Shown: positions 33,330-42,997 of the stretch, piece by piece
Numbering within the stretch: the first letter of the stretch is position 1
Layout of the letters: the number at the start of each line of letters is the position of its first letter
Source: Paenibacillaceae bacterium
Lineage (GTDB): Bacteria; Bacillota; Clostridia; Lachnospirales; Lachnospiraceae
Length of the DNA: 64,000 nucleotides
NCBI GenBank assembly: GCA_015057775.1
Contig: SVDT01000001.1
Location: 1-64,000 of the forward strand
Direction: 5' to 3'
Position numbers and translations under genes: made by a program
Notes under the pieces: generated by a model
Databases searched by the model: none
Seen by the model: only the letters and a program-made list of their open reading frames with translations
What the model was told of the DNA's origin: nothing

Positions 33330-34110
33330 GCGGAAAGAGGAAGAGCGGGAGGTCTTAGATGCGGCCATGCTGGCCGGTCATATTCTGCTGGAAAATGGTG
33401 CTGAGATTTTCCGGGTGGAAGAAACCATGGACCGGATCTGCCTTCATTACGGAATTAAATCCTGCAATTCCTTTGTGTTAAGCAATGGGATTTTTACCAC
33501 CGCAGGAGATGAGAGAGAAGAGATATTTGCAAAGGTTCAGCACATTCCGGTGAGCGGCACACATTTAGACCGTGTTGCTGCAGTGAATCAGCTCTCCAGG
33601 GAGATTGAAGCAGGATCGTTAACTCCCCAAGCAGTAAGAGAAAGGCTTGATCAGATACAGCGGATGCCTGGAAAGTCAAAGATGATGCAGATTCTTGCAT
33701 CGGGAGTGGGAAGTGCCTGCTTTTGTTATCTGTTCGGAGGAAATGTAAAAGATGCAGCAGCTGCATTTGTCTCTGGATTGGTTCTATATGGATATATCAT
33801 TTTTCTGGCAGGTCCTCATCTTAAAAAGCTGGTGGCTAATATTGGAGGGGGAGCGCTGGTTACTGCGCTGTGCACTCTCATGTACAAGCTTCGCCTGGGC
33901 GAACATTTAAACTTTATGATTATTGGTTCAATTATGCCTTTGATACCAGGAGTTGCATTTACCAATGCAATTCGTGATATTGCAGACGGAGATTATATCG
34001 CTGGTTCTGTGCGTATGATGGATGCGCTGCTGGTATTCTTCTGCATAGCCATGGGAGTAGGGCTGGTATTCAGCCTTCTTCACCGGTTTACAGGAGGTGG
34101 ATTTTTATGA
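33322..34110 (+). CDS. Threonine/serine exporter, ThrE N-terminal half (DUF1212)
   Basis: The 262-residue protein has the DUF1212 N-terminus (LDAAMLAGHILLENGAEIFRVEETM and SFVLSNGIFTT) and five hydrophobic segments (about 115-258), including FTNAIRDIADGDYIAG. In Corynebacterium ThrE both halves are fused; here the second half is the next gene. It exports threonine/serine by proton motive force, or in related proteins other metabolites. ATG 33322 overlaps the MBL stop codon. Confidence 0.87.
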   Translation: MNERKEEEREVLDAAMLAGHILLENGAEIFRVEETMDRICLHYGIKSCNSFVLSNGIFTTAGDEREEIFAKVQHIPVSGTHLDRVAAVNQLSREIEAGSLTPQAVRERLDQIQRMPGKSKMMQILASGVGSACFCYLFGGNVKDAAAAFVSGLVLYGYIIFLAGPHLKKLVANIGGGALVTALCTLMYKLRLGEHLNFMIIGSIMPLIPGVAFTNAIRDIADGDYIAGSVRMMDALLVFFCIAMGVGLVFSLLHRFTGGGFL

Positions 34111-34580
34111 TGGCTGTCTGTGAGATGGCAGTTGCAGCCCTTGGTACGGTTGCATTCGCTCTCCTGTTTGGAGTACCTGCCATATACTACCCTTATTGCG
34201 GTTTAATTGGGGGAACAGGCTGGTTCGTATATAGCATGCTGGTACAGGGATTTTCAGAGCCGGCATCTGCAATGTTTGCAACCATTGCTGTAATTCTTCT
34301 TTCCAGAATATTTGCGGTCAGAAAACAGTGCCCGGTAACCATCTTTTTGATATCCGGTATTTTTCCATTAGTTCCAGGTGCGCTGGTATATTGGACTGCT
34401 TACTATATTGTAACCGACGAAATAGCACTTGCTGCCCGAACCGGGTTTCTTGCTTTGAAAGTGGCTGTTGCAATCGTGCTAGGTATTGTGTTTGTTTTTG
34501 AACTGCCTCAGGGATTCTTCCGTTTTGCAGCAAAGAAGGATAAACGGGCATTAAAAGAGAAAGGGAGAAAGAAACGATGA
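34107..34580 (+). CDS. Threonine/serine exporter, ThrE C-terminal half (DUF3815)
   Basis: The 157-residue membrane protein has four to five hydrophobic helices and the segment ISGIFPLVPGALVYW, matching the ThrE_2 domain. ATGA overlap with the preceding gene ensures coupled translation. It should assemble with the DUF1212 protein. It overlaps pyrC by 4 bases. Confidence 0.86.
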   Translation: MMAVCEMAVAALGTVAFALLFGVPAIYYPYCGLIGGTGWFVYSMLVQGFSEPASAMFATIAVILLSRIFAVRKQCPVTIFLISGIFPLVPGALVYWTAYYIVTDEIALAARTGFLALKVAVAIVLGIVFVFELPQGFFRFAAKKDKRALKEKGRKKR

Positions 34581-35866
34581 TATGGATTAAAAATGTTCAC
34601 GTAATTGATCCGGCAACCCGGACAGAGCAGGATATGGATATCTGCATAGAAGATGGAATCATATCCGGGATGGGAACGGATCAGAATCCTCCCGGGGCAG
34701 GGACTTCAAAAAATGATGTAGTGATCGATGGTACCGGTCTTATCGCAGCACCGGGTCTTGTGGACGTACATGTTCATTTCCGGGATCCGGGGCTTACTTA
34801 CAAGGAAGACATTCAGACAGGTGCAAGAGCAGCAGCCAAAGGTGGTTTTACAACAGTTGTATGCATGGCCAATACAAAGCCTCCTGTGGATAATATAAAA
34901 ACGTTGGAATATGTAAAAAAAGAAGGGGAGAAAACCGGAATCCATGTCCTTCATGCAGCAGCTGTATCAAAAGGAATGAAGGGTCGTGAGCTGACTGATA
35001 TGGAGGCACTGGCGGCCCATGGAGCAGCAGGCTTTACTGATGATGGGATTCCGCTGATGGATGCGGAGCTTGTAAAAACAGCCATGGAAAAAGCGGCCAG
35101 TTTAAATCTCCCTTTAAGCTTTCACGAAGAAGATCCTGCTCTAATAGAGAACAACGGAATCAATCATGGGGCAGTATCCGAACAACTTGGCATCTATGGT
35201 TCTCCTGCTGAGGCCGAGGATAGTCTGGTGGCAAGAGACTGTATGCTCGCTCTCCATACCAAGGCTGCAGTAGATATTCAGCATATCAGTTCTGCTGCAT
35301 CGGTACGTATGGTACAGTTTGCAAAGGATTTAGGGGCAGACGTTTATGCGGAAGTGACACCCCACCATTTCACACTGACAGAAGAGGCGGTTCTTTCCTA
35401 TGGAAGTCTGGCTAAGATGAATCCCCCTCTTCGGACAGAGGCAGACCGTATGGCTGTAATAGAAGGTCTTAAAAATGGCAGCATTGATATCATAGCCACC
35501 GATCACGCACCTCATAGTACGGAAGAGAAAGCCAGGCCTTTGCTGGAGGCGCCCAGTGGAATTATCGGGCTTGAAACGGCACTTGGGCTGGGAGTAACCA
35601 CTTTGGTGCGTCAGGGCCATTTAACTATGATGCAGCTGTTGGAAAAGATGAGTATCAATCCGGCAAAATTATATCGTCTGGACTGTGGGATGCTGAAAAC
35701 CGGAGGTGCTGCAGATCTGGTAATATTTGATCCCAACGAGGAATGGACTGCAGGTGAATATGTCTCCAAATCATCTAATTCTCCATTTACCGGGAAAAAG
35801 CTTTTTGGAAAAGTGAAATATACCATCTGCAAAGGTAAAATTGTCTACCAGGATGAACAGGATTAA
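34577..35866 (+). CDS. pyrC: Dihydroorotase
   Basis: The 429-residue amidohydrolase has the metal motif DVHVHFRDPG (near 61), HEEDP near 185, HISS near 237 and the catalytic Asp in ATDHAPHSTEEK (near 311). It interconverts carbamoyl aspartate and dihydroorotate in pyrimidine synthesis. Length and motifs match the class I dihydroorotases of Firmicutes. No other pyr gene is nearby. It is translationally coupled to the thrE genes by an ATGA overlap, which is an unusual partnership. Confidence 0.93.
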   Translation: MIWIKNVHVIDPATRTEQDMDICIEDGIISGMGTDQNPPGAGTSKNDVVIDGTGLIAAPGLVDVHVHFRDPGLTYKEDIQTGARAAAKGGFTTVVCMANTKPPVDNIKTLEYVKKEGEKTGIHVLHAAAVSKGMKGRELTDMEALAAHGAAGFTDDGIPLMDAELVKTAMEKAASLNLPLSFHEEDPALIENNGINHGAVSEQLGIYGSPAEAEDSLVARDCMLALHTKAAVDIQHISSAASVRMVQFAKDLGADVYAEVTPHHFTLTEEAVLSYGSLAKMNPPLRTEADRMAVIEGLKNGSIDIIATDHAPHSTEEKARPLLEAPSGIIGLETALGLGVTTLVRQGHLTMMQLLEKMSINPAKLYRLDCGMLKTGGAADLVIFDPNEEWTAGEYVSKSSNSPFTGKKLFGKVKYTICKGKIVYQDEQD

Positions 35867-35894
35867 TCGGATGAACATGAGAAAAGGATAAGCG

Positions 35895-37484
35895 ATGGAA
35901 ATAAGGGCGCAGGACTCTGTTGTCCCTGGGGAATTGAAAACAGAGGGGATAGCTGAGGGTAAAGTAAGTGGTAAAGCAGACTTGAATCTGTCTGTTGAAG
36001 CATTAAAAGCAAACGAGAAATTAATTGCAGGAGAAATTGTGCTTAATCAGGTGGCTGCTCAGACTCAGTCTATGAAGGAAGAGGCAAAAGCGGAATCTGA
36101 AAAAACTGAAAAATCCAGGTCTGTCAGTGATACTGCTTCAGTGAGTGATACTCCTGATATTTGGAATGAGGAAGAGTGGATGGAGGCCTTTCATGAGATA
36201 ACAGAATGGACTCCATCTGAAACCCTTCCTCTTTCGGAGGAATTAAAAGAGCTGGCCAAAATATACGAAGAACTTCTTTTGGCTGTTCTCACCCATGGAA
36301 CGCAAGAGGGGCAGGAAGCCGGGCAGCTCAATCAGGAATTGTCTGTGATGCTGCAAAAGCTTTTGATGTCCCGACTTGGAGATCTGGAGCTTCTGTTAAG
36401 TAATTACGGATCTGCCTTAAGTATTAATGCATTGAGGGCAGCCATCTGCCGAAGTGTTATGGGGAAAAATTTTACGGAGGCAGAGCTGAATCAGATATTC
36501 GGACGCAGTAGTGTGGAGGGAAAGCAGTTAAGTGCTTCTAAGGAAGGCGGAATCAGGACCCCGGTTACTACAGGAGATAATGAAACCGGTATGGGGATTA
36601 TTTACCAGCCGACAGCCTTCGGAACGATTAAAAATAATCCCGGATATGCCAAAAATCTGATGGATGAAACTTCTTTAACTATTCTGGAAAAAGGTGGGCC
36701 TTTCAAGAAAATAGCTGGAAAATCCCAGGGAGCCAGCTTAACCATTTCCCCTATGAAAACGGGAAGGGTATATGAAATAAGCGATCTGGAGGCTGCACAG
36801 CGGTTTGCGTCCTACATGAACCGGGAAGGAAATTTATTCAGGATATCAGGACTGTCTGGTAAAAGCGAAGAGCTCTTGGGATTTTTAGCCGCTCTTATGT
36901 CAATAAAAACACAGATCTTTGTATCCAGTCTGGGAGCGGAAAAAGGGATCGCCATGGATTTAAGAGAAGCCTGTGACCGGATGACCGATGAATTGATTCA
37001 GGAAATGGTGAGTCAGTCCTCTCTAAAATATTCCGGTGTGAGAAAACCAGTTTTTGAAGCAAAGGATGTATACCGGATCTTTTATTACATGATGAATCTA
37101 TACCAGAACAAGGCAGATGTAAATGAGACGGCCAATAAAGGGATTCGCTACGCCTATCAGCAGTTTCTAAAGAAAAAAGAAGTTTCAGAAATTAAGGGAG
37201 AGCCGGAACCTTTTTTTACAAAAGGTAAGAAAGAACCTTCAGAGGATTTTAAGGAAGGCAGGAAACAGATAGAACGGGATTGGAATGGATTTACGGAATT
37301 TTTAAACAACGGACATTCAATGGATATTCCTCAGGGCGTTCTGGTGCTCAGTCCCTGGGGGATGCTGGCGGAGCCGGAAGCTTCCAGGGAGGAAAGCGAT
37401 GGGAATATAAGTCCTGCTTTTTTCCTTGGTGGGGGCGCAGCCCTTGTAATAATGATTATAATCATTTCTTTCATCTGGTTTTAG
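35895..37484 (+). CDS. Uncharacterised protein with a C-terminal membrane anchor
   Basis: The 529-residue protein has a charged, Glu/Lys/Ser-rich N-terminal part (1-100), a helical central region, and a single hydrophobic helix at the extreme C-terminus (about 505-529; ALVIMIIIISFIWF), suggesting a tail-anchored protein with the bulk in the cytoplasm. There is no signal peptide and no recognisable enzyme motif. It follows pyrC by 28 bases, so it may share its transcript. I do not recognise the family. Confidence 0.6.
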   Translation: MEIRAQDSVVPGELKTEGIAEGKVSGKADLNLSVEALKANEKLIAGEIVLNQVAAQTQSMKEEAKAESEKTEKSRSVSDTASVSDTPDIWNEEEWMEAFHEITEWTPSETLPLSEELKELAKIYEELLLAVLTHGTQEGQEAGQLNQELSVMLQKLLMSRLGDLELLLSNYGSALSINALRAAICRSVMGKNFTEAELNQIFGRSSVEGKQLSASKEGGIRTPVTTGDNETGMGIIYQPTAFGTIKNNPGYAKNLMDETSLTILEKGGPFKKIAGKSQGASLTISPMKTGRVYEISDLEAAQRFASYMNREGNLFRISGLSGKSEELLGFLAALMSIKTQIFVSSLGAEKGIAMDLREACDRMTDELIQEMVSQSSLKYSGVRKPVFEAKDVYRIFYYMMNLYQNKADVNETANKGIRYAYQQFLKKKEVSEIKGEPEPFFTKGKKEPSEDFKEGRKQIERDWNGFTEFLNNGHSMDIPQGVLVLSPWGMLAEPEASREESDGNISPAFFLGGGAALVIMIIIISFIWF

Positions 37485-37508
37485 AACCATTATACATAAA
37501 TTTCTTCT

Positions 37509-37544
37509 TTACAGAAAAACTTTACTGTGCTACCATGGTAACAC
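37509..37544 (+). promoter_or_regulatory. Promoter and palindrome before the amino-acid ABC operon
   Basis: TTTACA (from about 37509), 17 bp, TACCAT forms a promoter whose -10 lies in the palindrome GTGCTACCATGGTAACAC (37527-37544), a possible repressor site. Confidence 0.4.
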
Positions 37545-37571
37545 ATGAAAATAAAGAGGAGGATTTATGTT

Positions 37572-38432
37572 ATGAAAAAAATAGTGATTCTGGCAGCAGC
37601 AATATTAGGAACAGCAGCGTTATTAAGCGGCTGTGCAGGAAAAAAAGAAGCACCTGCGGCGGCAGAGACAACAAAGGCAGAGTCTTCATCTGCAGAGACA
37701 ACAAAAGCACAGGAAACATCTTCTGCAGCTTCTGAAAAAGATACGTTTACTGTGGGATTTGATCAGGATTTTCCTCCCATGGGATTTGTGGGAGATAATG
37801 GAGAGTATACAGGATTTGACTTAGATCTTGCTAAAGAAGTGGCAGACCGCCTTGGTAAAAAGTTTGTAGCTCAGCCAATCGCCTGGGACGCAAAGGATAT
37901 GGAACTGGAAAGCGGCAACATTGACTGTATCTGGAATGGATTTACCATTACTGGAAGAGAAGATGGTTATACATGGACAAAGCCTTATATGGCAAACAGA
38001 CAGGTCTTTGTTGTGGCAAAGGACTCCGGTATCAAGACACTTGCAGATCTTTCCGGAAAAGTAGTGGAGGTACAGGCTGACTCTTCTGCAGAAGCTGCAT
38101 TAAAGGATAATGATACATTAGCCAAAACATTTAAGACACTTCAGACCACACCAGATTATAATACTGCATTTATGGATCTGGAGATGGGAGCAGTAAACTG
38201 CGTGGCTATGGATGAGATTGTAGCTGCTTATCAGATTCAGCAGAGAAAGTCAGATTTCGTAATTCTCGATGAAGCACTTGCAGCAGAGGAGTACGGAGTT
38301 GGCTTTAAAAAGGGAAATGATGCATTAAAAGACAAGGTGCAGGAGCAGCTGGAGGCAATGGCGGCAGACGGAACCTTAAAGACTGTTTCTGAAAAATGGT
38401 TCGGTAAAGATGTAACAACAATAGGAAAATAA
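37572..38432 (+). CDS. Polar amino-acid ABC transporter substrate-binding lipoprotein
   Basis: The 286-residue protein has lipobox LSGC (Cys21), a Thr/Glu/Ala linker, and the SBP_bac_3 fold: FTVGFDQDFPPMGFVGDNGEYTGFD near 50, DCIWNGFTIT near 120 and EKWFGKD at the end. It binds a polar amino acid; the motifs fit cystine, glutamine or similar ligands. ATG 37572 follows AGGAGG. It is cotranscribed with its permease and ATPase. Confidence 0.92.
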   Translation: MKKIVILAAAILGTAALLSGCAGKKEAPAAAETTKAESSSAETTKAQETSSAASEKDTFTVGFDQDFPPMGFVGDNGEYTGFDLDLAKEVADRLGKKFVAQPIAWDAKDMELESGNIDCIWNGFTITGREDGYTWTKPYMANRQVFVVAKDSGIKTLADLSGKVVEVQADSSAEAALKDNDTLAKTFKTLQTTPDYNTAFMDLEMGAVNCVAMDEIVAAYQIQQRKSDFVILDEALAAEEYGVGFKKGNDALKDKVQEQLEAMAADGTLKTVSEKWFGKDVTTIGK

Positions 38433-38455
38433 TTGATACTGACGGAGGGGCAATC

Positions 38456-39106
38456 ATGGCTTTTACAAAGATACTTACACAACTGGCAGGAGGAATGTGG
38501 GTCAGCATCCAGATTTTTCTGGTAACACTCATCTTTTCTCTTCCTCTGGGACTTCTGGTCTCCTTTGGGAGGATGTCAAAAAACCGGGTCATAGAGGCCA
38601 TTGTTAAATTCTATATTTCAGTCATGAGAGGAACCCCTCTGATGCTTCAGCTTATGGTGGTTTATTTCGGTCCCTATTACCTTTTTGGAGTAAAGGTGGG
38701 GAACGGATACCGCCTTTGGGCTGCGTTTATCGGTTTCGTAATCAACTATGCCGCTTACTTTGCTGAAATCTACAGAAGCGGCATTCAATCCATGCCTGCC
38801 GGACAGTATGAGGCAGCAAAGCTTTTAGGATACTCAAAGAATCAGACCTTTTTTAGAATCATATTTCCCCAGGTAGTAAAACGGATTCTTCCGTCAGTCA
38901 CCAACGAGGTAATAACTCTGGTAAAGGATACCTCCCTTGCGTTTACCATCAGCGTACTGGAGATGTTTGCCGTAGCCAAGGCGCTGGCGTCCTCACAGAC
39001 AAGCCTGATTCCCTTTGTGGCAGCAGGTCTTTTCTATTATGTATTTAATCTGGTAGTGGCGATGCTGATGGAATACATAGAAAAACGGATGAATTATTAC
39101 CAATAG
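38456..39106 (+). CDS. Polar amino-acid ABC transporter permease
   Basis: The 216-residue protein has about five membrane segments and the HisMQ-type signatures [16 protein letters not shown], the [14 protein letters not shown]ase-contact loop and [14 protein letters not shown]. One permease gene is present, so it probably works as a homodimer. It follows the binding protein by 23 bases. Confidence 0.93.
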   Translation: MAFTKILTQLAGGMWVSIQIFLVTLIFSLPLGLLVSFGRMSKNRVIEAIVKFYISVMRGTPLMLQLMVVYFGPYYLFGVKVGNGYRLWAAFIGFVINYAAYFAEIYRSGIQSMPAGQYEAAKLLGYSKNQTFFRIIFPQVVKRILPSVTNEVITLVKDTSLAFTISVLEMFAVAKALASSQTSLIPFVAAGLFYYVFNLVVAMLMEYIEKRMNYYQ

Positions 39107-39117
39107 GAGGAATCGAA

Positions 39118-39882
39118 ATGCACGTACTGGAAATGAACCATGTGGAAAAATCATTTAATGAACAGAACGTCCTTCGGGACATTTCTCTGTCTGTAAAAGA
39201 AGGGGAGATTCTTTCTGTCATCGGGCCTTCCGGTTCCGGAAAGTCCACGCTCCTTCGGTGTGCCACAATGCTGGAACAGATGGATAAAGGAGAACTGTTT
39301 TACCTGGGAGAAAAGGCGGCGTGGAACGGAAGTGATGGAACGACTGTCTATGCTAAAAAGGAAAAACTGAAAGAGATCCAGAAGAATTACGGTCTTGTAT
39401 TTCAGAATTTTAATTTGTTTCCTCATATGACCGTTTTAAATAATATAATTGATGCACCAATCCATGTTCAGAAACGGAGCAAAGAGGATGCCATCAAAGA
39501 GGCTACGGTGCTCCTTCAGAAAATGGGACTTGCAGATAAAGCAGATGCCTATCCCTGCCAGCTTTCTGGTGGGCAGTGCCAGAGGGTGGCAATTGCCAGA
39601 GCACTGGCTCTGAACCCCAAAATTCTCTTTTTTGATGAACCGACCTCTGCACTGGATCCGGAGCTGACCGGTGAAGTGCTTAAGGTTATTAAATCCCTTG
39701 CGGATCTGCATATTGCCATGGTAATTGTCACTCATGAGATGGCATTTGCCAGAGATATCTCTGACCGGGTGATTTTTATGGCAGAGGGTGTGATCGTTGA
39801 GGAAGGGACTCCGGAGGAAGTGTTTGCGTCCAACAATGTCAGGACACAAAATTTTCTTGGGAGGTATGGAGATATTTTGTAG
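39118..39882 (+). CDS. Polar amino-acid ABC transporter ATPase
   Basis: The 254-residue ATPase has Walker [10 protein letters not shown] (near 39), Q-loop FQNFNLF, signature LSGGQCQR (near 150), Walker [13 protein letters not shown] and H-loop VTHEM. It is the GlnQ/ArtP type. It is the last gene of a complete three-gene importer. A hairpin 25 bases downstream probably ends the transcript. Confidence 0.94.
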   Translation: MHVLEMNHVEKSFNEQNVLRDISLSVKEGEILSVIGPSGSGKSTLLRCATMLEQMDKGELFYLGEKAAWNGSDGTTVYAKKEKLKEIQKNYGLVFQNFNLFPHMTVLNNIIDAPIHVQKRSKEDAIKEATVLLQKMGLADKADAYPCQLSGGQCQRVAIARALALNPKILFFDEPTSALDPELTGEVLKVIKSLADLHIAMVIVTHEMAFARDISDRVIFMAEGVIVEEGTPEEVFASNNVRTQNFLGRYGDIL

Positions 39883-39896
39883 GAATATATTTTAAT

Positions 39897-40391
39897 ATGA
39901 TTTTTATAATACCCCGGAATCACATCGTTAAAATGTGCTTTTGGGGTATTGTTGATTATAGTCAAATGGCGTATTATGCCCAATTTATTGATAACCTTTA
40001 TAAAGTAAAATTAATGAAACTTCTTTGGTATACAGATTCTATTTTTTTTAGAAGATGTGGTAAGTCTATGACAGGGTTGGTATACAAACACATGCCTCTT
40101 GGAGCACTTCCGATAGGTCATGATGAAATAATTTCATTACCAACTGTGAAAGTTATAGATGAGATGATACGTGATGATATATGTTATAGAATCCAGCCCA
40201 ATAAAGAAGTAAATATATCTGAATTTTCTTTAGAAGAATTAAGCGTTCTTCAATTGGTTGCCACAACTTTTAAATATTATAATACAAAAGAAATTATTGA
40301 TTATATGCATATGGAAAAAGCATATAGAGAAACAGTGCCAAATCAGATCATTCCATACAGTTTGGCCAGTCAATTAAATGCTTTAAAGTAA
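39897..40391 (+). pseudogene. SocA/Panacea (DUF4065) domain protein, probably 5'-truncated
   Basis: The 164-codon frame contains a Panacea domain: KVKLMKLLWYTDSIFFRRCG and SMTGLVYKHMPLGALPIGHDEI. This domain is usually the C-terminal half of an antitoxin or phage-defence-linked protein that begins with a helix-turn-helix. Here the upstream half is absent. The first codons lie over a terminator-like hairpin (39908-39951), and neither ATG 39897 nor the internal ATGs have a ribosome site. No toxin gene is adjacent. I therefore read it as a remnant; a short functional protein from ATG 39965 cannot be excluded. Confidence 0.55.
39908..39951 (+). terminator. Hairpin after the amino-acid ABC operon
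   Basis: Arms AATACCCC (39908 on) and GGGGTATT (ending near 39951) enclose a second stem CACAT/ATGTG. It is followed by a weak T-rich stretch. Confidence 0.6.
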
Positions 40392-40509
40392 AAATAGCTA
40401 TGTACCTGTTATAAATAAATTAAGAAAAAAGATAAAAACTTTTCACAAACGGATGATATACTAAATGCGATATATCAGGAAATGGCAAACATAGAAAAGA
40501 GGATGCTTT

Positions 40510-41154
40510 ATGAAAAGAACCTTAATGATCGCATTAGCAGTCTGCACAGCAGTTATATTATCGGCTTGCGGGAAATCATCAAAGCCGGCGCAAAACGCAG
40601 CAGGTACTGTTACACAGACAGAAACTTCAAATGAGACTTCTCCGGCGGCAAGTACACAGGCACCCGGAAGTACAGCAGAATTTAAGATATTAACCGGTAA
40701 AGTCACCGAGGTATCTGATAATATGGAATCCATGACTGTTTTAGACGGAGAGTCGAAAACTGTTTTTCATCTGGATAATGCTGTAGTGGAAACCTCCTAC
40801 GCACTGGAACCAGATGTGAAAGTTTCCATCATCTACAAAGGTGAGATATCGGGGTCTGACACGACCAATGCAAAGGTGATTTTAGTCCTAGATGCCCAGG
40901 ATAAGATGGAAGTAAAAGAAGCCACCGGAACCGTAAAGGATCAGGCCATGAGCACATTTACCATCGATACCGGTTCAGCAAAAGAGATGGGATTTATCAA
41001 AGATAACTGCGAAGGACTGGATTCCGGTGTACTTGGAAATGCTACAGATGACAGCAATGGAAGCGGAGCTTTGGTAAAAGTTACCTATGTTACGGTTACC
41101 TATGATGCAGGCAGTGAATCAAACTTCCCCTTAAAGGTGGAAGCGGCGAAGTAA
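40510..41154 (+). CDS. Lipoprotein of unknown function
   Basis: The 214-residue product has lipobox LSAC (Cys20), a Thr/Ser/Ala linker (about 25-55), then a beta-rich domain with repeated GKVTEVSDNMESMTVLDG-like units (about 60-200), resembling OB-fold-like secreted domains. No catalytic motif is visible. It has AAGAGG before the start and a long hairpin afterwards. It is monocistronic. Confidence 0.75.
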   Translation: MKRTLMIALAVCTAVILSACGKSSKPAQNAAGTVTQTETSNETSPAASTQAPGSTAEFKILTGKVTEVSDNMESMTVLDGESKTVFHLDNAVVETSYALEPDVKVSIIYKGEISGSDTTNAKVILVLDAQDKMEVKEATGTVKDQAMSTFTIDTGSAKEMGFIKDNCEGLDSGVLGNATDDSNGSGALVKVTYVTVTYDAGSESNFPLKVEAAK

Positions 41155-41165
41155 AACCAGGTGTA

Positions 41166-41218
41166 AATCCCGGATGGGCAGGGCTTTTTTGATAAAAGGC
41201 TTGCAAATTCGGGATTTT
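41166..41218 (+). terminator. Terminator-like hairpin after the lipoprotein gene
   Basis: Arms AAATCCCG (41166-41173) and CGGGATTT (41211-41218) enclose an inner GGGCTTTTTT segment; T residues follow. Confidence 0.55.
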
Positions 41219-41245
41219 CATGTACAATAAGAGAGATGACAGAAA

Positions 41246-41298
41246 AGGGGCCAAAAGACCCCTATTTTGATGATTTCGGCCACGACTTTGCTGAAATC
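41246..41298 (+). promoter_or_regulatory. Two-hairpin leader before the ABC-F gene
   Basis: AGGGG (41246-41250)/CCCCT (41259-41263) followed by TATTTTG, then GATTTC (41272-41277)/GAAATC (41293-41298). ABC-F genes are often controlled by ribosome-stall attenuators; the first hairpin could be an attenuator. No leader peptide is certain. Confidence 0.35.
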
Positions 41299-41351
41299 AG
41301 AAGCAGAGCTTACGATATGGAATAAAACCAGATTTCAGAAAGGGAATTAAG

Positions 41352-42992
41352 ATGATTAGTGCACATAACGTAACATTAAGACTTGGAAAAAAAGCATTGT
41401 TTGAAGATGTAAATATTAAGTTTACGGAAGGCAACTGTTATGGCTTAATCGGTGCCAACGGTGCCGGAAAATCCACGTTCTTAAAAATTCTTTCCGGGGA
41501 ACTGGAGCCAACTGGCGGTGATATTGTAATCACACCGGGCCAGAGACTTTCTTTCTTAAAACAGGACCATTTTAAATATGATGAGAGTCAGGTTCTTGAT
41601 ACAGTCATCATGGGAAATGTAAGATTATATGAGATCATGAAAGAAAAGGATGCGATCTACGCGAAGGAGGACTTCACGGATGAAGATGGCATTAAGGCTG
41701 CAGATCTGGAGGGAGAATTCGCTACCATGAATGGTTGGGAAGCGGAATCCGATGCAGCTAACTTATTAAACGGTCTTGGAATTGAGACTGACTTACACTA
41801 TAAACTGATGAAGGATTTAACCGGAGCCCAGAAGGTAAAAGTGCTTCTTGCACAGGCACTTTTTGGCAATCCTGATATTCTTCTTTTAGATGAGCCGACC
41901 AACCATTTGGATCTGGATGCCATTGCATGGCTGGAAGAGTTCCTGATTAACTTTGAGAATACGGTAATCGTGGTTTCCCATGACCGTTACTTCTTAAACA
42001 AGGTTTGTACCCATATCGCGGATATTGACTACAGTAAGATCCAGTTGTATGCTGGTAACTATGATTTCTGGTATGAGTCAAGTCAGCTTATGGTTAAGCA
42101 GATGAAGGAAGCCAACAGAAAGAAGGAAGAAAAGATTAAGGAGCTGCAGGATTTTATTCAGCGCTTCTCAGCCAATGCTTCCAAATCCAAGCAGGCTACT
42201 TCCAGAAAACGTGCGTTAGAGAAAATCGAACTGGATGATATTAAACCTTCCAGCCGTAAATATCCTTATATTGATTTCCGTCCAGCACGGGAGATTGGTA
42301 ATGAGGTTCTTACCGTGAATGATTTAACCAAAACCATTGACGGCGTGAAGATCCTTGATCATATTTCCTTTACACTCACCAGAGAAGATAAGGTGGCTTT
42401 TGTAGGACCGAATGAGCTTGCGAAAACCGTTCTGTTTAAGATCCTTTCCGGAGAGATGGAACCAGATGAGGGCGATTATAAATGGGGTCTTACCACTACC
42501 CAGAGCTATTTCCCCAAAGATAACACAGCAGAGTTTGATAATGATGATACCATCGTGGACTGGCTGACCCAGTACTCTCCTGAGAAAGAGGCAACTTATG
42601 TTCGTGGATTCCTTGGACGTATGCTGTTTGCCGGAGAAGACGGCGTGAAGAAAGTCCGTGTTCTATCCGGTGGTGAGAAAGTCCGCTGTATGCTTTCAAA
42701 GCTGATGATAACCGGTGCCAACGTGCTGCTTTTAGACGAGCCTACAGACCACCTGGATATGGAATCCATTACAGCATTGAACAACGGACTGGTGAAATTT
42801 CAGGGAGTGCTTCTCTTTTCCTCCCGTGACCATCAGATCGTACAGACTACAGCAAACCGTATTATGGAAATCGTAGGCGGACAGCTGATTGATAAAATTA
42901 CGACTTATGACGAGTATCTGGATAGTGATGAAATGGCTCGTAAGAGACAGGTATTTACTTTGACAGAAGAACAGGTTACTGAAAACCAGTAA
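41352..42992 (+). CDS. ABC-F family ATPase, YkpA/YbiT-like, with degenerate second ATPase site
   Basis: The 546-residue protein has two ATPase domains joined by a helical linker (about 240-310) and no membrane region. Domain 1 has GANGAGKST, LTGAQ in place of LSGGQ, and HD in VVSHDRY. Domain 2 has GPNELAKTVL (Walker A with Ala for Gly, near 352), intact LSGGEKVR and DEPTDHLD, but its H-loop reads SSRDHQ, with Arg492 where relatives have His. The Walker A change is common in this subgroup as I recall; the H-loop change looks unusual. ABC-F proteins act on the ribosome. The start follows AAAGGG. Confidence 0.88.
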   Translation: MISAHNVTLRLGKKALFEDVNIKFTEGNCYGLIGANGAGKSTFLKILSGELEPTGGDIVITPGQRLSFLKQDHFKYDESQVLDTVIMGNVRLYEIMKEKDAIYAKEDFTDEDGIKAADLEGEFATMNGWEAESDAANLLNGLGIETDLHYKLMKDLTGAQKVKVLLAQALFGNPDILLLDEPTNHLDLDAIAWLEEFLINFENTVIVVSHDRYFLNKVCTHIADIDYSKIQLYAGNYDFWYESSQLMVKQMKEANRKKEEKIKELQDFIQRFSANASKSKQATSRKRALEKIELDDIKPSSRKYPYIDFRPAREIGNEVLTVNDLTKTIDGVKILDHISFTLTREDKVAFVGPNELAKTVLFKILSGEMEPDEGDYKWGLTTTQSYFPKDNTAEFDNDDTIVDWLTQYSPEKEATYVRGFLGRMLFAGEDGVKKVRVLSGGEKVRCMLSKLMITGANVLLLDEPTDHLDMESITALNNGLVKFQGVLLFSSRDHQIVQTTANRIMEIVGGQLIDKITTYDEYLDSDEMARKRQVFTLTEEQVTENQ

Positions 42993-42997
42993 TAAAA

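Noticed and set aside
37280..37735. A 151-codon frame spanning the end of the orphan gene and the start of the amino-acid binding protein
   Set aside because: It runs across two well-supported genes and an intergenic promoter in another frame.
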